Origin: Pseudomonas sputi
GTDB taxonomy: Bacteria > Pseudomonadota > Gammaproteobacteria > Pseudomonadales > Pseudomonadaceae
Reading direction: 5' to 3'
DNA: 64,000 bases
Assembly (NCBI RefSeq): GCF_021603585.1
Contig: NZ_BQHI01000001.1
Location: 248,001-312,000, forward strand
Below are positions 26,462 to 34,659 of the stretch, in pieces (within the stretch, counting starts at the first letter, position 1; each line of letters begins with the position of its first letter). Below the pieces are notes generated by a model that made no database searches, was not told the origin of the DNA, and saw nothing but the letters and a program-made list of their open reading frames with translations. The translations under genes were made by a program, and so were the position numbers.

Positions 26462-26854
26462 TCATGCGCCTCCGAAACAGATGAGGCGGTCGGCGTCCTG
26501 CACCGCGTCGTGCAACTGACCGAGGCCGGACAGTTCCCAGGGGGCGCTGACGGCTACGGCATCACGCTGATAGCGCCCGGCTTCCTCGGCATTCAACACG
26601 CCACGGCGCAGGGCGGCGGCGATGCACACCACGCCGTCGAGGTTTTGTTCGGTGATGAAATTGCGCCACTGTCTGGGCAGGTCCAGTTCGTCCTGCGGCG
26701 TGACCACGGCGTCGGACGCGTTGTGGACACCGTCCTGATAGAAAAACAGCCGGACAATTTCATGCCCGCCGGCCAGCGCCGCCTGGGCGAACAGCAGGGC
26801 GCGGCGCGAGGAGGGCGCATGGGCGGCGGAAAACAGCGCAATGGCGAACTTCAT
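26462..26854 (-). CDS. tusD: Sulphur relay protein TusD (DsrE family)
   Basis: The catalytic subunit of TusBCD that takes persulphide from TusA. 130 residues from ATG 26854 (MKFAIALFS); ten upstream in-frame codons are discarded. The catalytic cysteine is C77 in LDGVVCIAAALRRG, matching E. coli C78. First gene of the minus-strand run tusD-tusC-tusB-tusE-ybiB. Confidence 0.93.
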   Translation of the reverse strand: MKFAIALFSAAHAPSSRRALLFAQAALAGGHEIVRLFFYQDGVHNASDAVVTPQDELDLPRQWRNFITEQNLDGVVCIAAALRRGVLNAEEAGRYQRDAVAVSAPWELSGLGQLHDAVQDADRLICFGGA

Positions 26855-26954
26855 GACGGACTCGATCAGCAAAACTGCGGCCATGATAAAGCTTTCTCGG
26901 CGGGGCGGCGAAGTCGATGTTGCCCGCGCCTGTCTCGATGCGAACAGGTGTCTG

Positions 26955-27656
26955 TCAGCGCGGCATGTAGCCTAGCTGCCAGCGTCGTGGAATTTTCAGG
27001 GTCAAAAGCCCCAGAACACCAGCGAACAGACCACTGACCAACATCGCCTTGAGGCCCAGATGATGTTCCAGCACCGCCCCCAGAATGGCCCCGATCAACA
27101 TCCCGCTCCAAGGCACCAGTTGCACTCGCCAACCACTTCTTCGTTCGCCGAGTACCCACCGCCCCAATCCACGGCCGAATCGGGACAGAGCACCGGTGAC
27201 GTACGTCAGCCCGACCGGCAGTCCGTTCACTTCTTCCACCGCTGCGTTGAGCATGCCCATCGCAATGATCGCCGCCAGCAGCGCCGGCAGTTGCGTGTCA
27301 AAGGGCCAGGCCGCGGCACAGAGCAGAGCAGCGATGGACAACAGCAATGGCAGCGCCCGCCGACCACCCAGTCGGCTGACCACAACCCCGAGGGCATTGC
27401 CGACAATGAACGTCGTGACGAGCAGGATCAGCCGCCCTGTCAGTGCGCTGTCGCCATCGCTGATCGCCACCGCCAGCCGCGTGGTGTTGCCGCTCATGAA
27501 GGAAACGAAATCGCCGCTGGCCATGAAGCCGATGGCGTCGGTCATGCCGGCCAGTACCGACAGGCTGGCAACCAGTGCCAGCCCCACACGGCCACGCCAT
27601 TTCTGTTTATGAACATGTCCGGGGCTGGCGCGGTGAGTTGAAGTGGAAGGCAGCAT
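26955..27656 (-). CDS. DUF1275 (YoaK-type) membrane protein
   Basis: Multipass inner-membrane protein of unknown role. 233 residues from ATG 27656 (MLPSTSTHR); AAGGA lies 13 nt upstream. About six hydrophobic helices. The family signature is seen in GMTDAIGFMASGDFVSFMSGNTTRLAV and in GLPVGLTYVTGALSRFG, read in pieces. It follows the DUF6388 gene by 23 nt and is probably co-transcribed with it. Confidence 0.85.
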   Translation of the reverse strand: MLPSTSTHRASPGHVHKQKWRGRVGLALVASLSVLAGMTDAIGFMASGDFVSFMSGNTTRLAVAISDGDSALTGRLILLVTTFIVGNALGVVVSRLGGRRALPLLLSIAALLCAAAWPFDTQLPALLAAIIAMGMLNAAVEEVNGLPVGLTYVTGALSRFGRGLGRWVLGERRSGWRVQLVPWSGMLIGAILGAVLEHHLGLKAMLVSGLFAGVLGLLTLKIPRRWQLGYMPR

Positions 27657-27679
27657 CGAGGCAGCATCCTTGTACAGGG

Positions 27680-28009
27680 TTACGGTTCTATGCCATACAG
27701 ATCGCAATATTCCAGCCAGTCCATCCCGGCCATTTCCGCCACTTCGCGATGCACTTCCAGGCGTTGTGCCTGATACTCATCGGGCGTCGCGGCAGTGAGT
27801 TGCAACGTCAGTTCCCAGGCAAACAGACCCTGGCTTTCGGCCTCGGCTTCAAAGGCTTCGTGCAGGCGTTCTTCGCGATACTGCGCCGCAGTTTCACCCT
27901 TGGCCTGGGCCAGCAACGGATTGAGGTGGTCAAGGGCTTCGCGCAGTTCGGGGCGTGCATCGAGAAACAGTTTCAGAGCCTGTTCGTGTCGCTGGTCAGT
28001 AGGCGCCAT
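27680..28009 (-). CDS. Small helical protein, DUF6388-like
   Basis: 109 residues, acidic and helical, no signal peptide, Ala/Glu-rich with EAFEAEAESQGLFAWELTLQ in the middle and DWLEYCDLYGIEP at the end. I recognise it as a Pseudomonas family usually labelled DUF6388; function unknown. It is divergent from the lipoprotein gene at 28145 and 23 nt upstream of the DUF1275 gene. Confidence 0.75.
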   Translation of the reverse strand: MAPTDQRHEQALKLFLDARPELREALDHLNPLLAQAKGETAAQYREERLHEAFEAEAESQGLFAWELTLQLTAATPDEYQAQRLEVHREVAEMAGMDWLEYCDLYGIEP

Positions 28010-28144
28010 GGCTTTTCCTTGTGAGGCTGATGACCGTTAATGTGCCGCAGCGGCCGGCACGTGTCGCGCACTAAATGCACTAAAGCAGAACGATTTTTCC
28101 TGTTGCGGTGATACAGTCCGCTTTTTTCCGAATGAGCGAATGCA

Positions 28145-28495
28145 ATGCGAATGCTGATGGTGGCGCTGGCGGCAACCCTGCTGGCCGGTTGCGCGGGTTC
28201 GGCGATGGAAGACGCCCGCACGCAAACCCCTTACAAGACCCTGAACTCGGAAAAGCCCGAAAAAGACGTGGCCCGGTGCGTGCAATTTGCCTGGCAGGAT
28301 GAAGCGGTGTTTGGCGTGGACGCGGCGGCGTATCTGCAACCGGGCAAGAAGGGCGGTTCGACGGTCTACACGCGTTCGGCGGAGTCGTTTGTCGACTTGA
28401 CCACCGATGCGTCCGGCACCGTGCTGAATTACTACGCGCAGAAGGATGATTTTGTGGCCAAGCGCCGCTTGGCAGCGCTGGCGACCTGTCTGTAA
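28145..28495 (+). CDS. Small lipoprotein of unknown function
   Basis: 116 residues. The lipobox is LLAGC with the lipidated cysteine at C16, after a short hydrophobic signal; the +2 residue is Ala, so outer-membrane sorting is expected. The mature part is mixed alpha/beta with two more cysteines (ARCVQF and the C-terminal ATCL). Transcribed alone; a GC hairpin (28526-28549) follows without a T-tract. No recognised domain. Confidence 0.8.
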   Translation: MRMLMVALAATLLAGCAGSAMEDARTQTPYKTLNSEKPEKDVARCVQFAWQDEAVFGVDAAAYLQPGKKGGSTVYTRSAESFVDLTTDASGTVLNYYAQKDDFVAKRRLAALATCL

Positions 28496-28559
28496 CGGGC
28501 AGTTGAATGCGTTGACGCTACGCGACCCTCGCCAGCCTGCGGGCGAGGGCGCGTGGAGC

Positions 28560-28985
28560 TTAATCAATCAAGCGCTTCTGGAAAAAATGCCGCTTGTGCC
28601 CCAGCGGATAATCCACAATCTCGCCACACTCGGTATACCCCAGTTTTTTGTAGAACCCGGGCGCCTGAAAATCGAAGGTATCGAGCCAGATCCCTACGCA
28701 GTCTTTTTCCCGGGCGAATTCCTCGACCCTGTTCATCAGCTTCGAGCCGATGCCCTGTCCCCGGCCTTGTTCCGGCACCGCCAGCAACTCGATAAACAGC
28801 CACCGATAGAATGTGTGCCCATAAAGGCCGCCGAGGATCGCGTCGTTGTCGTCGCGCACCAGCAGCGCGACCGGTTCGTACAGCGACGGCCCGGCGTTGG
28901 CGATGTTGTAGGCACGCAGCGGCGCCAGAATGGCCGCGCGCTGTTCTTCGGTGGGGTCCTGCGACAGCTCGATCCGCAACGTCAT
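28560..28985 (-). CDS. GNAT family N-acetyltransferase
   Basis: 141 residues, a single GNAT domain. The acetyl-CoA loop is visible in VPEQGRGQGIGSKLMN (Q/RxxGxG/A) and the C-terminal GFYKKLGYTECGEIVDYPLGHKRHFFQK is typical of a clade of small GNATs. Substrate unknown. Convergent with the lipoprotein gene; monocistronic. Confidence 0.9.
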   Translation of the reverse strand: MTLRIELSQDPTEEQRAAILAPLRAYNIANAGPSLYEPVALLVRDDNDAILGGLYGHTFYRWLFIELLAVPEQGRGQGIGSKLMNRVEEFAREKDCVGIWLDTFDFQAPGFYKKLGYTECGEIVDYPLGHKRHFFQKRLID

Positions 28986-29122
28986 GTTGTCTTCCTTGTC
29001 GTAATGAATTGGCAGCCTATCGCGTCACCGTCGGTTGAAGCAATCGCTTGGAACCGTCGCTCCTGCGCCGCGGTCTAGCCTTTCAGGGCGTCCATCCGGA
29101 ACGCGTTTGCCTGGGAGATTCC

Positions 29123-29560
29123 ATGAACATTTTCGAAGCCCTGCGTGAAAGTCACGACCGTCAGCGGACCTACGCGAAATCGTTGATCAAGACCAGCGGT
29201 GACACCCCGCAAAGGGTTGAGGCGTACAAGCAGTTGAAGGCTGAGCTGCAGGCCCACGAAACGGCTGAAGAGCGTCATTTCTATATCCCGCTGATGGAGT
29301 TCGACAAGGGTGTTGACCTCAGTCGCCATGCCATCGCCGAGCACCATGAAATGGACGAAATGATGGAAGAACTCGACGCGACCGAGATGTCCAGCCCGGC
29401 CTGGCTGGTCACGGCGAAAAAACTGTCGGATAAGGTCCACCATCACTTGCAGGAAGAAGAGCAGAAATTCTTCCAGATGGCCGGCAAGCTGCTCGACGAC
29501 AAGCAAAAGGAACAGCTCGCCGGGCAGTATGAAAAGGAGTTCAAGGCGCAGCTTCCCTGA
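29123..29560 (+). CDS. Hemerythrin-like domain protein
   Basis: Four-helix bundle likely binding a di-iron site, possibly for oxygen, NO or iron. 145 residues from ATG 29123, with GGGAGA as ribosome site. Candidate ligands: H11, H45 and E49 in HETAEE, H52, H74/H75, H106-H108 and E112 in HHHLQEEEQKFF. No signal peptide, so cytosolic. Divergent from the GNAT gene; the LPMO gene begins 223 nt downstream behind its own control region. Confidence 0.9.
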   Translation: MNIFEALRESHDRQRTYAKSLIKTSGDTPQRVEAYKQLKAELQAHETAEERHFYIPLMEFDKGVDLSRHAIAEHHEMDEMMEELDATEMSSPAWLVTAKKLSDKVHHHLQEEEQKFFQMAGKLLDDKQKEQLAGQYEKEFKAQLP

Positions 29561-29636
29561 GCCGGTGAATGCAGGTTTTTGTAATGACGCGGTGTAGTCT
29601 TTTTGCCATGCGTCGGGTGAGCGTCATCGCAATGCA

Positions 29637-29652
29637 CTGTGTTTATATACAG
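29637..29652. promoter_or_regulatory. Near-consensus LexA (SOS) box upstream of the LPMO gene
   Basis: CTGTGTTTATATACAG matches 14 of the 16 positions of CTGTATATATATACAG, including all of CTGT and ACAG. The outer arms CACTGT/ACAGTG are a perfect inverted repeat. It lies 132 nt before the LPMO start, a normal operator position for a transcript with a leader. Predicts SOS induction of the LPMO-chitinase pair. No other equally good box was noticed in the window. Confidence 0.75.
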
Positions 29653-29721
29653 TGTTTTCGGCAATTTTCGAGTTTCGCCGAGGCCGACTACGACAAAACC
29701 GCCGATGGACAAAAAATCCCC

Positions 29722-29775
29722 CTCCGTTAGCTTGAAGGCCTCTCCTCGGACAGGAGAGTTCTTAAATCAACGGAG
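29722..29775 (+). promoter_or_regulatory. Leader RNA fold that masks the LPMO ribosome site, with GGA motifs
   Basis: CTCCGTT (29722-29728) is the exact complement of AACGGAG (29769-29775), which contains the Shine-Dalgarno GGAG of the LPMO gene. Nested inside is a perfect 7-bp hairpin (29740-29746 with 29752-29758) whose 5-nt loop is CGGAC. Further GGA triplets occur at 29707, 29753 and 29772. GGA in a hairpin loop and in the ribosome site is the known signature of RsmA/RsmE (CsrA) targets. Structure seen by eye; the regulator is inferred. Confidence 0.6.
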
Positions 29776-29783
29776 TGAAAAAC

Positions 29784-30419
29784 ATGAACCAACCACAAGC
29801 TCAAACCCAACTGCGACACGGTCGCGTCATTTCCCCTGCAAGCCGCGGCGCGGTGGCCATCGAGCAAGGATTGCTCGGCGGCTGGCAGGTCAATGAAATG
29901 GAAGGCGGCAAGAACTTCCCGGCGCTGGCGGCCGGCCCGTTCCCGGCGCCCTTCGAAAGCGACAACCCGAGCGTCGTACCGCCCGCTGACGGCTATATTC
30001 TCAGTGGCGGCAAGAACGACGCACGTGACTGTGTGAACTTCACCGCAGAAGAAATGAGCAAGAAACTCGGGCGTCCATTCTCCTGGCCGCTGCTCAATGT
30101 CACCCCCGGCCAGACCCTTGAGGTCAAATGGGAGTACACCGCGCCGCACACCACCCGCGGTTATCGCTGGCTGATCACCAAGGATGGCTGGGATCCGAAA
30201 CAACGCATCACCCGAGCGCAACTGGAGGCGCAACCGTTCGCCGAGGATTTCTATCCGCAAGTGCCGTACTACAGCCATGCGGCGGAATTGAAAGCCAAGG
30301 TCAATCACGCGGTGAAACTGCCGGACAACAAGCAGGGTCATCACGTCATCGTCCTGATGTGGATCGTCGCCAATACCGGCAACGCCTTCTATCAGGCCTT
30401 CGATGTGGACTTCAAATAA
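29784..30419 (+). CDS. AA10 lytic polysaccharide monooxygenase without a signal peptide
   Basis: Copper enzyme of the chitin-active LPMO family. 211 residues from ATG 29784. The normally N-terminal copper-brace histidine is H12 in LRHGRVISPASRG, with H122 (TAPHTTRG) as second brace histidine and the axial aromatic near the end (AFYQAFDVDF). In place of a signal peptide there are eleven polar residues (MNQPQAQTQLR); an active copper site would need removal of those. Only one cysteine (C83), unlike many exported AA10s. Followed 40 nt later by a chitinase gene that also lacks a signal. LexA box and RNA fold upstream. Confidence 0.9.
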   Translation: MNQPQAQTQLRHGRVISPASRGAVAIEQGLLGGWQVNEMEGGKNFPALAAGPFPAPFESDNPSVVPPADGYILSGGKNDARDCVNFTAEEMSKKLGRPFSWPLLNVTPGQTLEVKWEYTAPHTTRGYRWLITKDGWDPKQRITRAQLEAQPFAEDFYPQVPYYSHAAELKAKVNHAVKLPDNKQGHHVIVLMWIVANTGNAFYQAFDVDFK

Positions 30420-30459
30420 GCCCGCAACGTCAAACTCACACGTTCTGAAGGATTAGAAC

Positions 30460-31521
30460 ATGTCAAACATCGACTTCACGCTATTGAAAAACCAGGCCAG
30501 CGATGCGGCTTCGCTGATGCCGAGCCTTGCCGGCAAGAAGATCCTCATGGGCTTCTGGCACAACTGGCCGGCCGGCCCGAGCGATGGCTACCAGCGCGGC
30601 CAGTTCGCCAACATCGCCCTGGAGCATGTGCCCAAGGAATACAACGTGGTCGCGGTGGCTTTCATGAAGGGCGGCGGGATTCCGACCTTCAAACCGTTCA
30701 ACGTCTCCGATGCCGAGTTCCGCCGTCAGGTCGGCGTGCTCAACAGTCAGGGGCGGGCCGTGCTGATCTCCCTGGGGGGCGCGGATGCGCACATCGAGTT
30801 GCGCGCCGGCCAGGAGCAACCGCTGGCCAACGAAATCATCCGTCTGGTGGAAACCTACGGCTTCGACGGCCTGGACATCGATCTTGAACAGAGCGCGATT
30901 GATTTCGCTGCCAACAAGACCGTCCTGCCGGCGGCGCTAAAACTGGTCAAGGATCACTACGCAGGCCAAGGCAAGCATTTCATCATCAGCATGGCGCCGG
31001 AGTTTCCGTACCTGACCACTTCCGGCAAATACGTCGGTTACCTGCAGGCGCTGGAAGGCTATTACGACTTCATCGCTCCGCAGTTCTACAACCAGGGTGG
31101 CGACGGGGTCTGGGTGCCGGAAGCCAATAACGGCAACGGCGCGTGGATTGCCCAGAACAACGACGCGATGAAAGAGGACTTTCTCTATTACCTGACCGAG
31201 AGTCTGGTGACCGGTACTCGCGGCTTCACGAAGATCCCGGCGGACAAATTCGTCATCGGCCTGCCGGCCAACGTCGATGCCGCCGCCACCGGTTACGTGA
31301 TCGACAAGACGGTGGTCGGTAACGCGATGAAACGCCTGGCGGTCAAAGGGCATCCGATCAAGGGCCTGATGACCTGGTCGGTGAACTGGGACAACGGCAC
31401 CAGCAAGGATCGTGTGTCGTACAACTGGGAGTTCAGTCGGCGTTATGGGCCGCTGATTCACGGGGCGCCATCTGCGGCGCAGGGTGCTGATGCAGCAACG
31501 GTGAACGTGGCACATCAGTAG
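30460..31521 (+). CDS. GH18 chitinase without a signal peptide
   Basis: Single-domain family 18 glycoside hydrolase, 353 residues. The catalytic motif DGLDIDLE is at 136-143 (acid E143, with D139 and D141), and the strand SLGG at 104-107 precedes it. The late barrel motif TWSVNWDNG is present. No signal peptide, no chitin-binding module and no cysteine seen. It starts 40 nt after the LPMO stop and ends in a terminator, so the two form a dedicated operon. Likely endochitinase or chitobiosidase; export must be non-Sec or by lysis. Confidence 0.93.
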   Translation: MSNIDFTLLKNQASDAASLMPSLAGKKILMGFWHNWPAGPSDGYQRGQFANIALEHVPKEYNVVAVAFMKGGGIPTFKPFNVSDAEFRRQVGVLNSQGRAVLISLGGADAHIELRAGQEQPLANEIIRLVETYGFDGLDIDLEQSAIDFAANKTVLPAALKLVKDHYAGQGKHFIISMAPEFPYLTTSGKYVGYLQALEGYYDFIAPQFYNQGGDGVWVPEANNGNGAWIAQNNDAMKEDFLYYLTESLVTGTRGFTKIPADKFVIGLPANVDAAATGYVIDKTVVGNAMKRLAVKGHPIKGLMTWSVNWDNGTSKDRVSYNWEFSRRYGPLIHGAPSAAQGADAATVNVAHQ

Positions 31522-31531
31522 TCAATGAAGG

Positions 31532-31561
31532 AAAGCCCGGTAGCGCTGCCGGGCTTTTTTT
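31532..31561 (+). terminator. Terminator of the LPMO-chitinase operon
   Basis: 9-bp stem AAAGCCCGG/CCGGGCTTT (31532-31540, 31549-31557) followed by Ts; the loop holds AGCGCT. Confidence 0.88.
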
Positions 31562-31627
31562 CGTCGGCGGTTCGCATCATTTCACCTACCATGGCTATCT
31601 TCCGATGACAGAAAAGGATCAGGCGTC

Positions 31628-32218
31628 ATGTCCGACACAGCCGAGCGGGTCAACATCGTCGATACCCAGGTGTTGTCCCACGACTGGTATCTACTGAAGA
31701 AAATCACCTTCGACTATCGCCGCAACAAAGGTGACTGGCAGCGTCAGACTCGCGAGGTCTACGACCGTGGCAATGGCGCGGCGATTCTGCTGTTCAACCG
31801 CGAGCAGCGCACCGTGGTGCTGACCCGCCAGTTCCGCCTGCCGGTGTTCGTCAACGGTCACGACGGTTTGCTGATTGAAGTGGCAGCCGGATTGCTTGAA
31901 GGGGTGGCGCCGGAACAGCGCATCCGCGACGAGGCCGAGGAAGAAACCGGATATCGCGTGCATGACGTGAAGAAGGTGTTCGAGGCTTACATGAGCCCCG
32001 GGTCGGTGACCGAGAAGTTGCACTTTTTCATTGCCGAGTACGATGCCTCGTCAAAGGTCAGTGAAGGCGGCGGTCTGGAAGAAGAGACCGAAGAACTTGA
32101 AGTGCTGGAGTGGCGTTTCGACGAGGCGCTGGCGGCATTCCAGCGCGGCGAAATCTGCGATGCCAAGACCATCATGCTGCTGCAGTACGCGGCGATGAAT
32201 AACCTGTTTGGCGTTTAG
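31628..32218 (+). CDS. nudK: GDP-mannose pyrophosphatase NudK-like Nudix hydrolase
   Basis: 196 residues, the NudK length. The Nudix box spans about 88-108 and ends DEAEEETGY; the first conserved Glu of the box is Ala here (GLLEGVA), while the metal-binding EEE block is kept. NudK-type N-terminal strands, with YDRGNGAAILLFN. E. coli NudK cleaves GDP-mannose to GMP and mannose-1-phosphate. The stop overlaps that of the convergent ogt gene by 4 bp. Confidence 0.85.
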   Translation: MSDTAERVNIVDTQVLSHDWYLLKKITFDYRRNKGDWQRQTREVYDRGNGAAILLFNREQRTVVLTRQFRLPVFVNGHDGLLIEVAAGLLEGVAPEQRIRDEAEEETGYRVHDVKKVFEAYMSPGSVTEKLHFFIAEYDASSKVSEGGGLEEETEELEVLEWRFDEALAAFQRGEICDAKTIMLLQYAAMNNLFGV

Positions 32219-32730
32219 AACAGTTCACCGGTTCTACCGATGCCGGACCATTGGCCACCCTCCAGGGTCAGCAAGCGCTCCTTGGCTTCCAGGCCGCCGG
32301 CAAACCCGGTCAACTTTCCTGAGGCGCCGATGACTCGATGGCACGGCGCAATGATCGAAATCGGGTTGCGCCCGTTCGCCGCGCCGACGGCACGCACCGC
32401 GCTCGGGTGGCCGATCTGTTCGGCGATCTGGCGGTAGGTCCGGGTTTCGCCAAACGGAATGGTCAGCAACGCGGCCCAGACTTTTTTCTGGAACTCGGTG
32501 CCGGCAAAGTCCAGCTCCAGATCGAACGCGCTTCGCGTTCCTGCAAAATATTCTTCCAGCTGTCGTGCAGTTTTCATCAGCACCGGATTGTCCGGTGCCT
32601 CGCTCATCGGCCCGAGACGCACCCGGTTCGGTTTGTCGTTTTCCCAGAGGATGGCGGCCAGACGTGAACCGTTCGCGACCAGCTTCAGCTCGCCGACGGG
32701 TGAGGGCAGGGTGATGAACGTGTAGGCCAT
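32215..32730 (-). CDS. ogt: Methylated-DNA-protein-cysteine methyltransferase
   Basis: Suicide repair of O6-methylguanine. 171 residues from ATG 32730 (MAYTFITLP); 21 upstream in-frame codons are not family-like. Active site PCHRVIG with the acceptor cysteine C130, preceded by the helix-turn-helix SAVRAVGAANGRNP. It lacks the Ada regulatory domain. Could be named ogt or adaB; length and N-terminus favour Ogt-type. Confidence 0.93.
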   Translation of the reverse strand: MAYTFITLPSPVGELKLVANGSRLAAILWENDKPNRVRLGPMSEAPDNPVLMKTARQLEEYFAGTRSAFDLELDFAGTEFQKKVWAALLTIPFGETRTYRQIAEQIGHPSAVRAVGAANGRNPISIIAPCHRVIGASGKLTGFAGGLEAKERLLTLEGGQWSGIGRTGELF

Positions 32731-32865
32731 GGGAAAACTCCGGGAGATGGGCGGAAACATTGCCCAGCATACGACCGGATCGGGGAGGCGCAAACTGCAA
32801 TCGCGACCATACTGGCTGATGCTCTTGAAGCGCTTTCCTACCTTATAAAAAGAAGAGACCGACTC

Positions 32866-34593
32866 ATGAAGTACGAACCTTTTGCCAAATCGCTGATGGC
32901 GACCTCATTGGTGCTCAGCTGCCTCATGGCCCATGCAGCTTCGGTTGCCCCGGTGGCCGCCGAAAACGGCATGGTGGTCACCGCCCAGCACTTGGCCACT
33001 CACGTGGGCGTCGACGTGCTGAAAAGTGGCGGCAACGCGGTGGATGCGGCGGTCGCTGTAGGCTATGCACTGGCGGTGGTTTACCCGGCGGCAGGCAACC
33101 TCGGTGGAGGTGGTTTCATGACTATTCAACTGGCGGACGGACGCAAGACCTTCCTCGACTTCCGGGAAAAAGCCCCGCTGGCCGCGACGGCCAACATGTA
33201 CCTCGACAAGGACGGCAACGTCATTCCGGATCTGAGCACCCGTGGCCACCTCGCGGTCGGCGTTCCGGGCACCGTGTCCGGCATGGAGCTGGCGCTGAGC
33301 AAGTACGGCACCAAGCCGCGCAAGGAAATGATTGCCCCGGCCATTGAACTGGCCGAAGACGGTTTCGAGCTGGAGCAGGGTGACGTCGAGTTGCTGGAAT
33401 ACGCCACTGACGTGTTCAAGAAAGATATCAAGGACTCCGGCGCGATCTTTCTGAGCAATGGCGAGCCGATGCAGGTCGGGCAGAAACTGGTGCAGAAGGA
33501 TCTGGGCAAAACCCTGCGCACCATTTCCGAAAAAGGCGCCGACGGCTTCTATAAAGGCTGGGTGGCCGATGCCATCGTCACGTCCAGCCAGGCCAACAAG
33601 GGCATCATCACCCAGGCCGACCTCGATAAATACAAGACCCGTGAACTGGCCCCGGTGGAGTGCGACTATCGCGGCTATCACGTCGTATCGGCACCGCCAC
33701 CAAGCTCCGGCGGGGTGGTGATCTGTCAGATCATGAACATCCTCGAAGGCTATCCGATGAAGGACCTGGGCTTCCATTCGGCCCAGGGCATGCACTACCA
33801 GATCGAAGCGATGCGCCACGCCTACGTGGATCGCAACAGCTATCTGGGCGACCCGGATTTCGTGAAAAACCCGATTGAACACCTGCTGGACAAGAACTAC
33901 GCGACCAAGCTGCGCAATGCGATCCAGCCGCAGAAGGCCGGCGTGTCGGCGGAACTCAAACCCGGTGTCGCACCTCATGAAGGCAGCAACACCACGCATT
34001 ATTCGATCGTCGACAAATGGGGCAACGCGGTGTCTGTCACCTACACCCTCAACGACTGGTTCGGCGCGGGCGTGATGGCGAGCAAGACCGGGGTGATCCT
34101 CAACGATGAAATGGACGACTTCACCTCCAAGGTCGGCGTGCCGAACATGTACGGCCTGGTGCAGGGTGAGGCCAACGCCATTGCTCCGGGCAAGGCGCCG
34201 CTGTCCTCGATGAGCCCGACCATCGTGACCAAGGACGGCAAGGTGGTGATGGTGGTCGGTACACCGGGCGGCAGTCGCATCATTACCGCGACGTTGCTGA
34301 CCATGCTCAACGTCATCGACTACGGCATGGGCCTGCAGGAAGCGGTCGACGCGCCGCGTTTCCACCAGCAGTGGATGCCGGAGGAAACCAATCTCGAAGA
34401 CTTCGCTGCCAGCCCTGACACGAAGAAGATTCTCGAGAGTTGGGGCCACAAATTCGCGGGCCCGCAGGACGCCAACCACATCGCTGCGATTCTGGTCGGC
34501 GCGCCGTCGCTGGGTGGCAAACCGGTGGGCAAGAACCGCTTCTACGGCGCCAACGATCCACGGCGCAACACCGGGTTGTCATTGGGTTACTGA
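32866..34593 (+). CDS. ggt: Gamma-glutamyltransferase
   Basis: Periplasmic Ntn-hydrolase that cleaves glutathione and transfers the gamma-glutamyl group. 575 residues; signal peptide at 1-25 (LSCLMAHA-AS). The precursor should cut itself before T376 in EGSNTTHYSI, which becomes the nucleophile of the small subunit. GTPGGSRIITATL and the LSSMSPTIV loop are family motifs. Monocistronic or leading the hydrolase gene 66 nt downstream; a GC hairpin (34608-34627) lies between. Confidence 0.96.
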   Translation: MKYEPFAKSLMATSLVLSCLMAHAASVAPVAAENGMVVTAQHLATHVGVDVLKSGGNAVDAAVAVGYALAVVYPAAGNLGGGGFMTIQLADGRKTFLDFREKAPLAATANMYLDKDGNVIPDLSTRGHLAVGVPGTVSGMELALSKYGTKPRKEMIAPAIELAEDGFELEQGDVELLEYATDVFKKDIKDSGAIFLSNGEPMQVGQKLVQKDLGKTLRTISEKGADGFYKGWVADAIVTSSQANKGIITQADLDKYKTRELAPVECDYRGYHVVSAPPPSSGGVVICQIMNILEGYPMKDLGFHSAQGMHYQIEAMRHAYVDRNSYLGDPDFVKNPIEHLLDKNYATKLRNAIQPQKAGVSAELKPGVAPHEGSNTTHYSIVDKWGNAVSVTYTLNDWFGAGVMASKTGVILNDEMDDFTSKVGVPNMYGLVQGEANAIAPGKAPLSSMSPTIVTKDGKVVMVVGTPGGSRIITATLLTMLNVIDYGMGLQEAVDAPRFHQQWMPEETNLEDFAASPDTKKILESWGHKFAGPQDANHIAAILVGAPSLGGKPVGKNRFYGANDPRRNTGLSLGY

Positions 34594-34659
34594 GCAGAGT
34601 AAAAAGAGGGCGGGCACACGTCCGCCCCAGTCTCAAGGATCGATCAAGGAAGGCTCACC

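Noticed and set aside
28526-28549. CCCTCGCC/GGCGAGGG hairpin as a terminator
   Set aside because: Good stem but no T-tract on either side; not strong enough to call.
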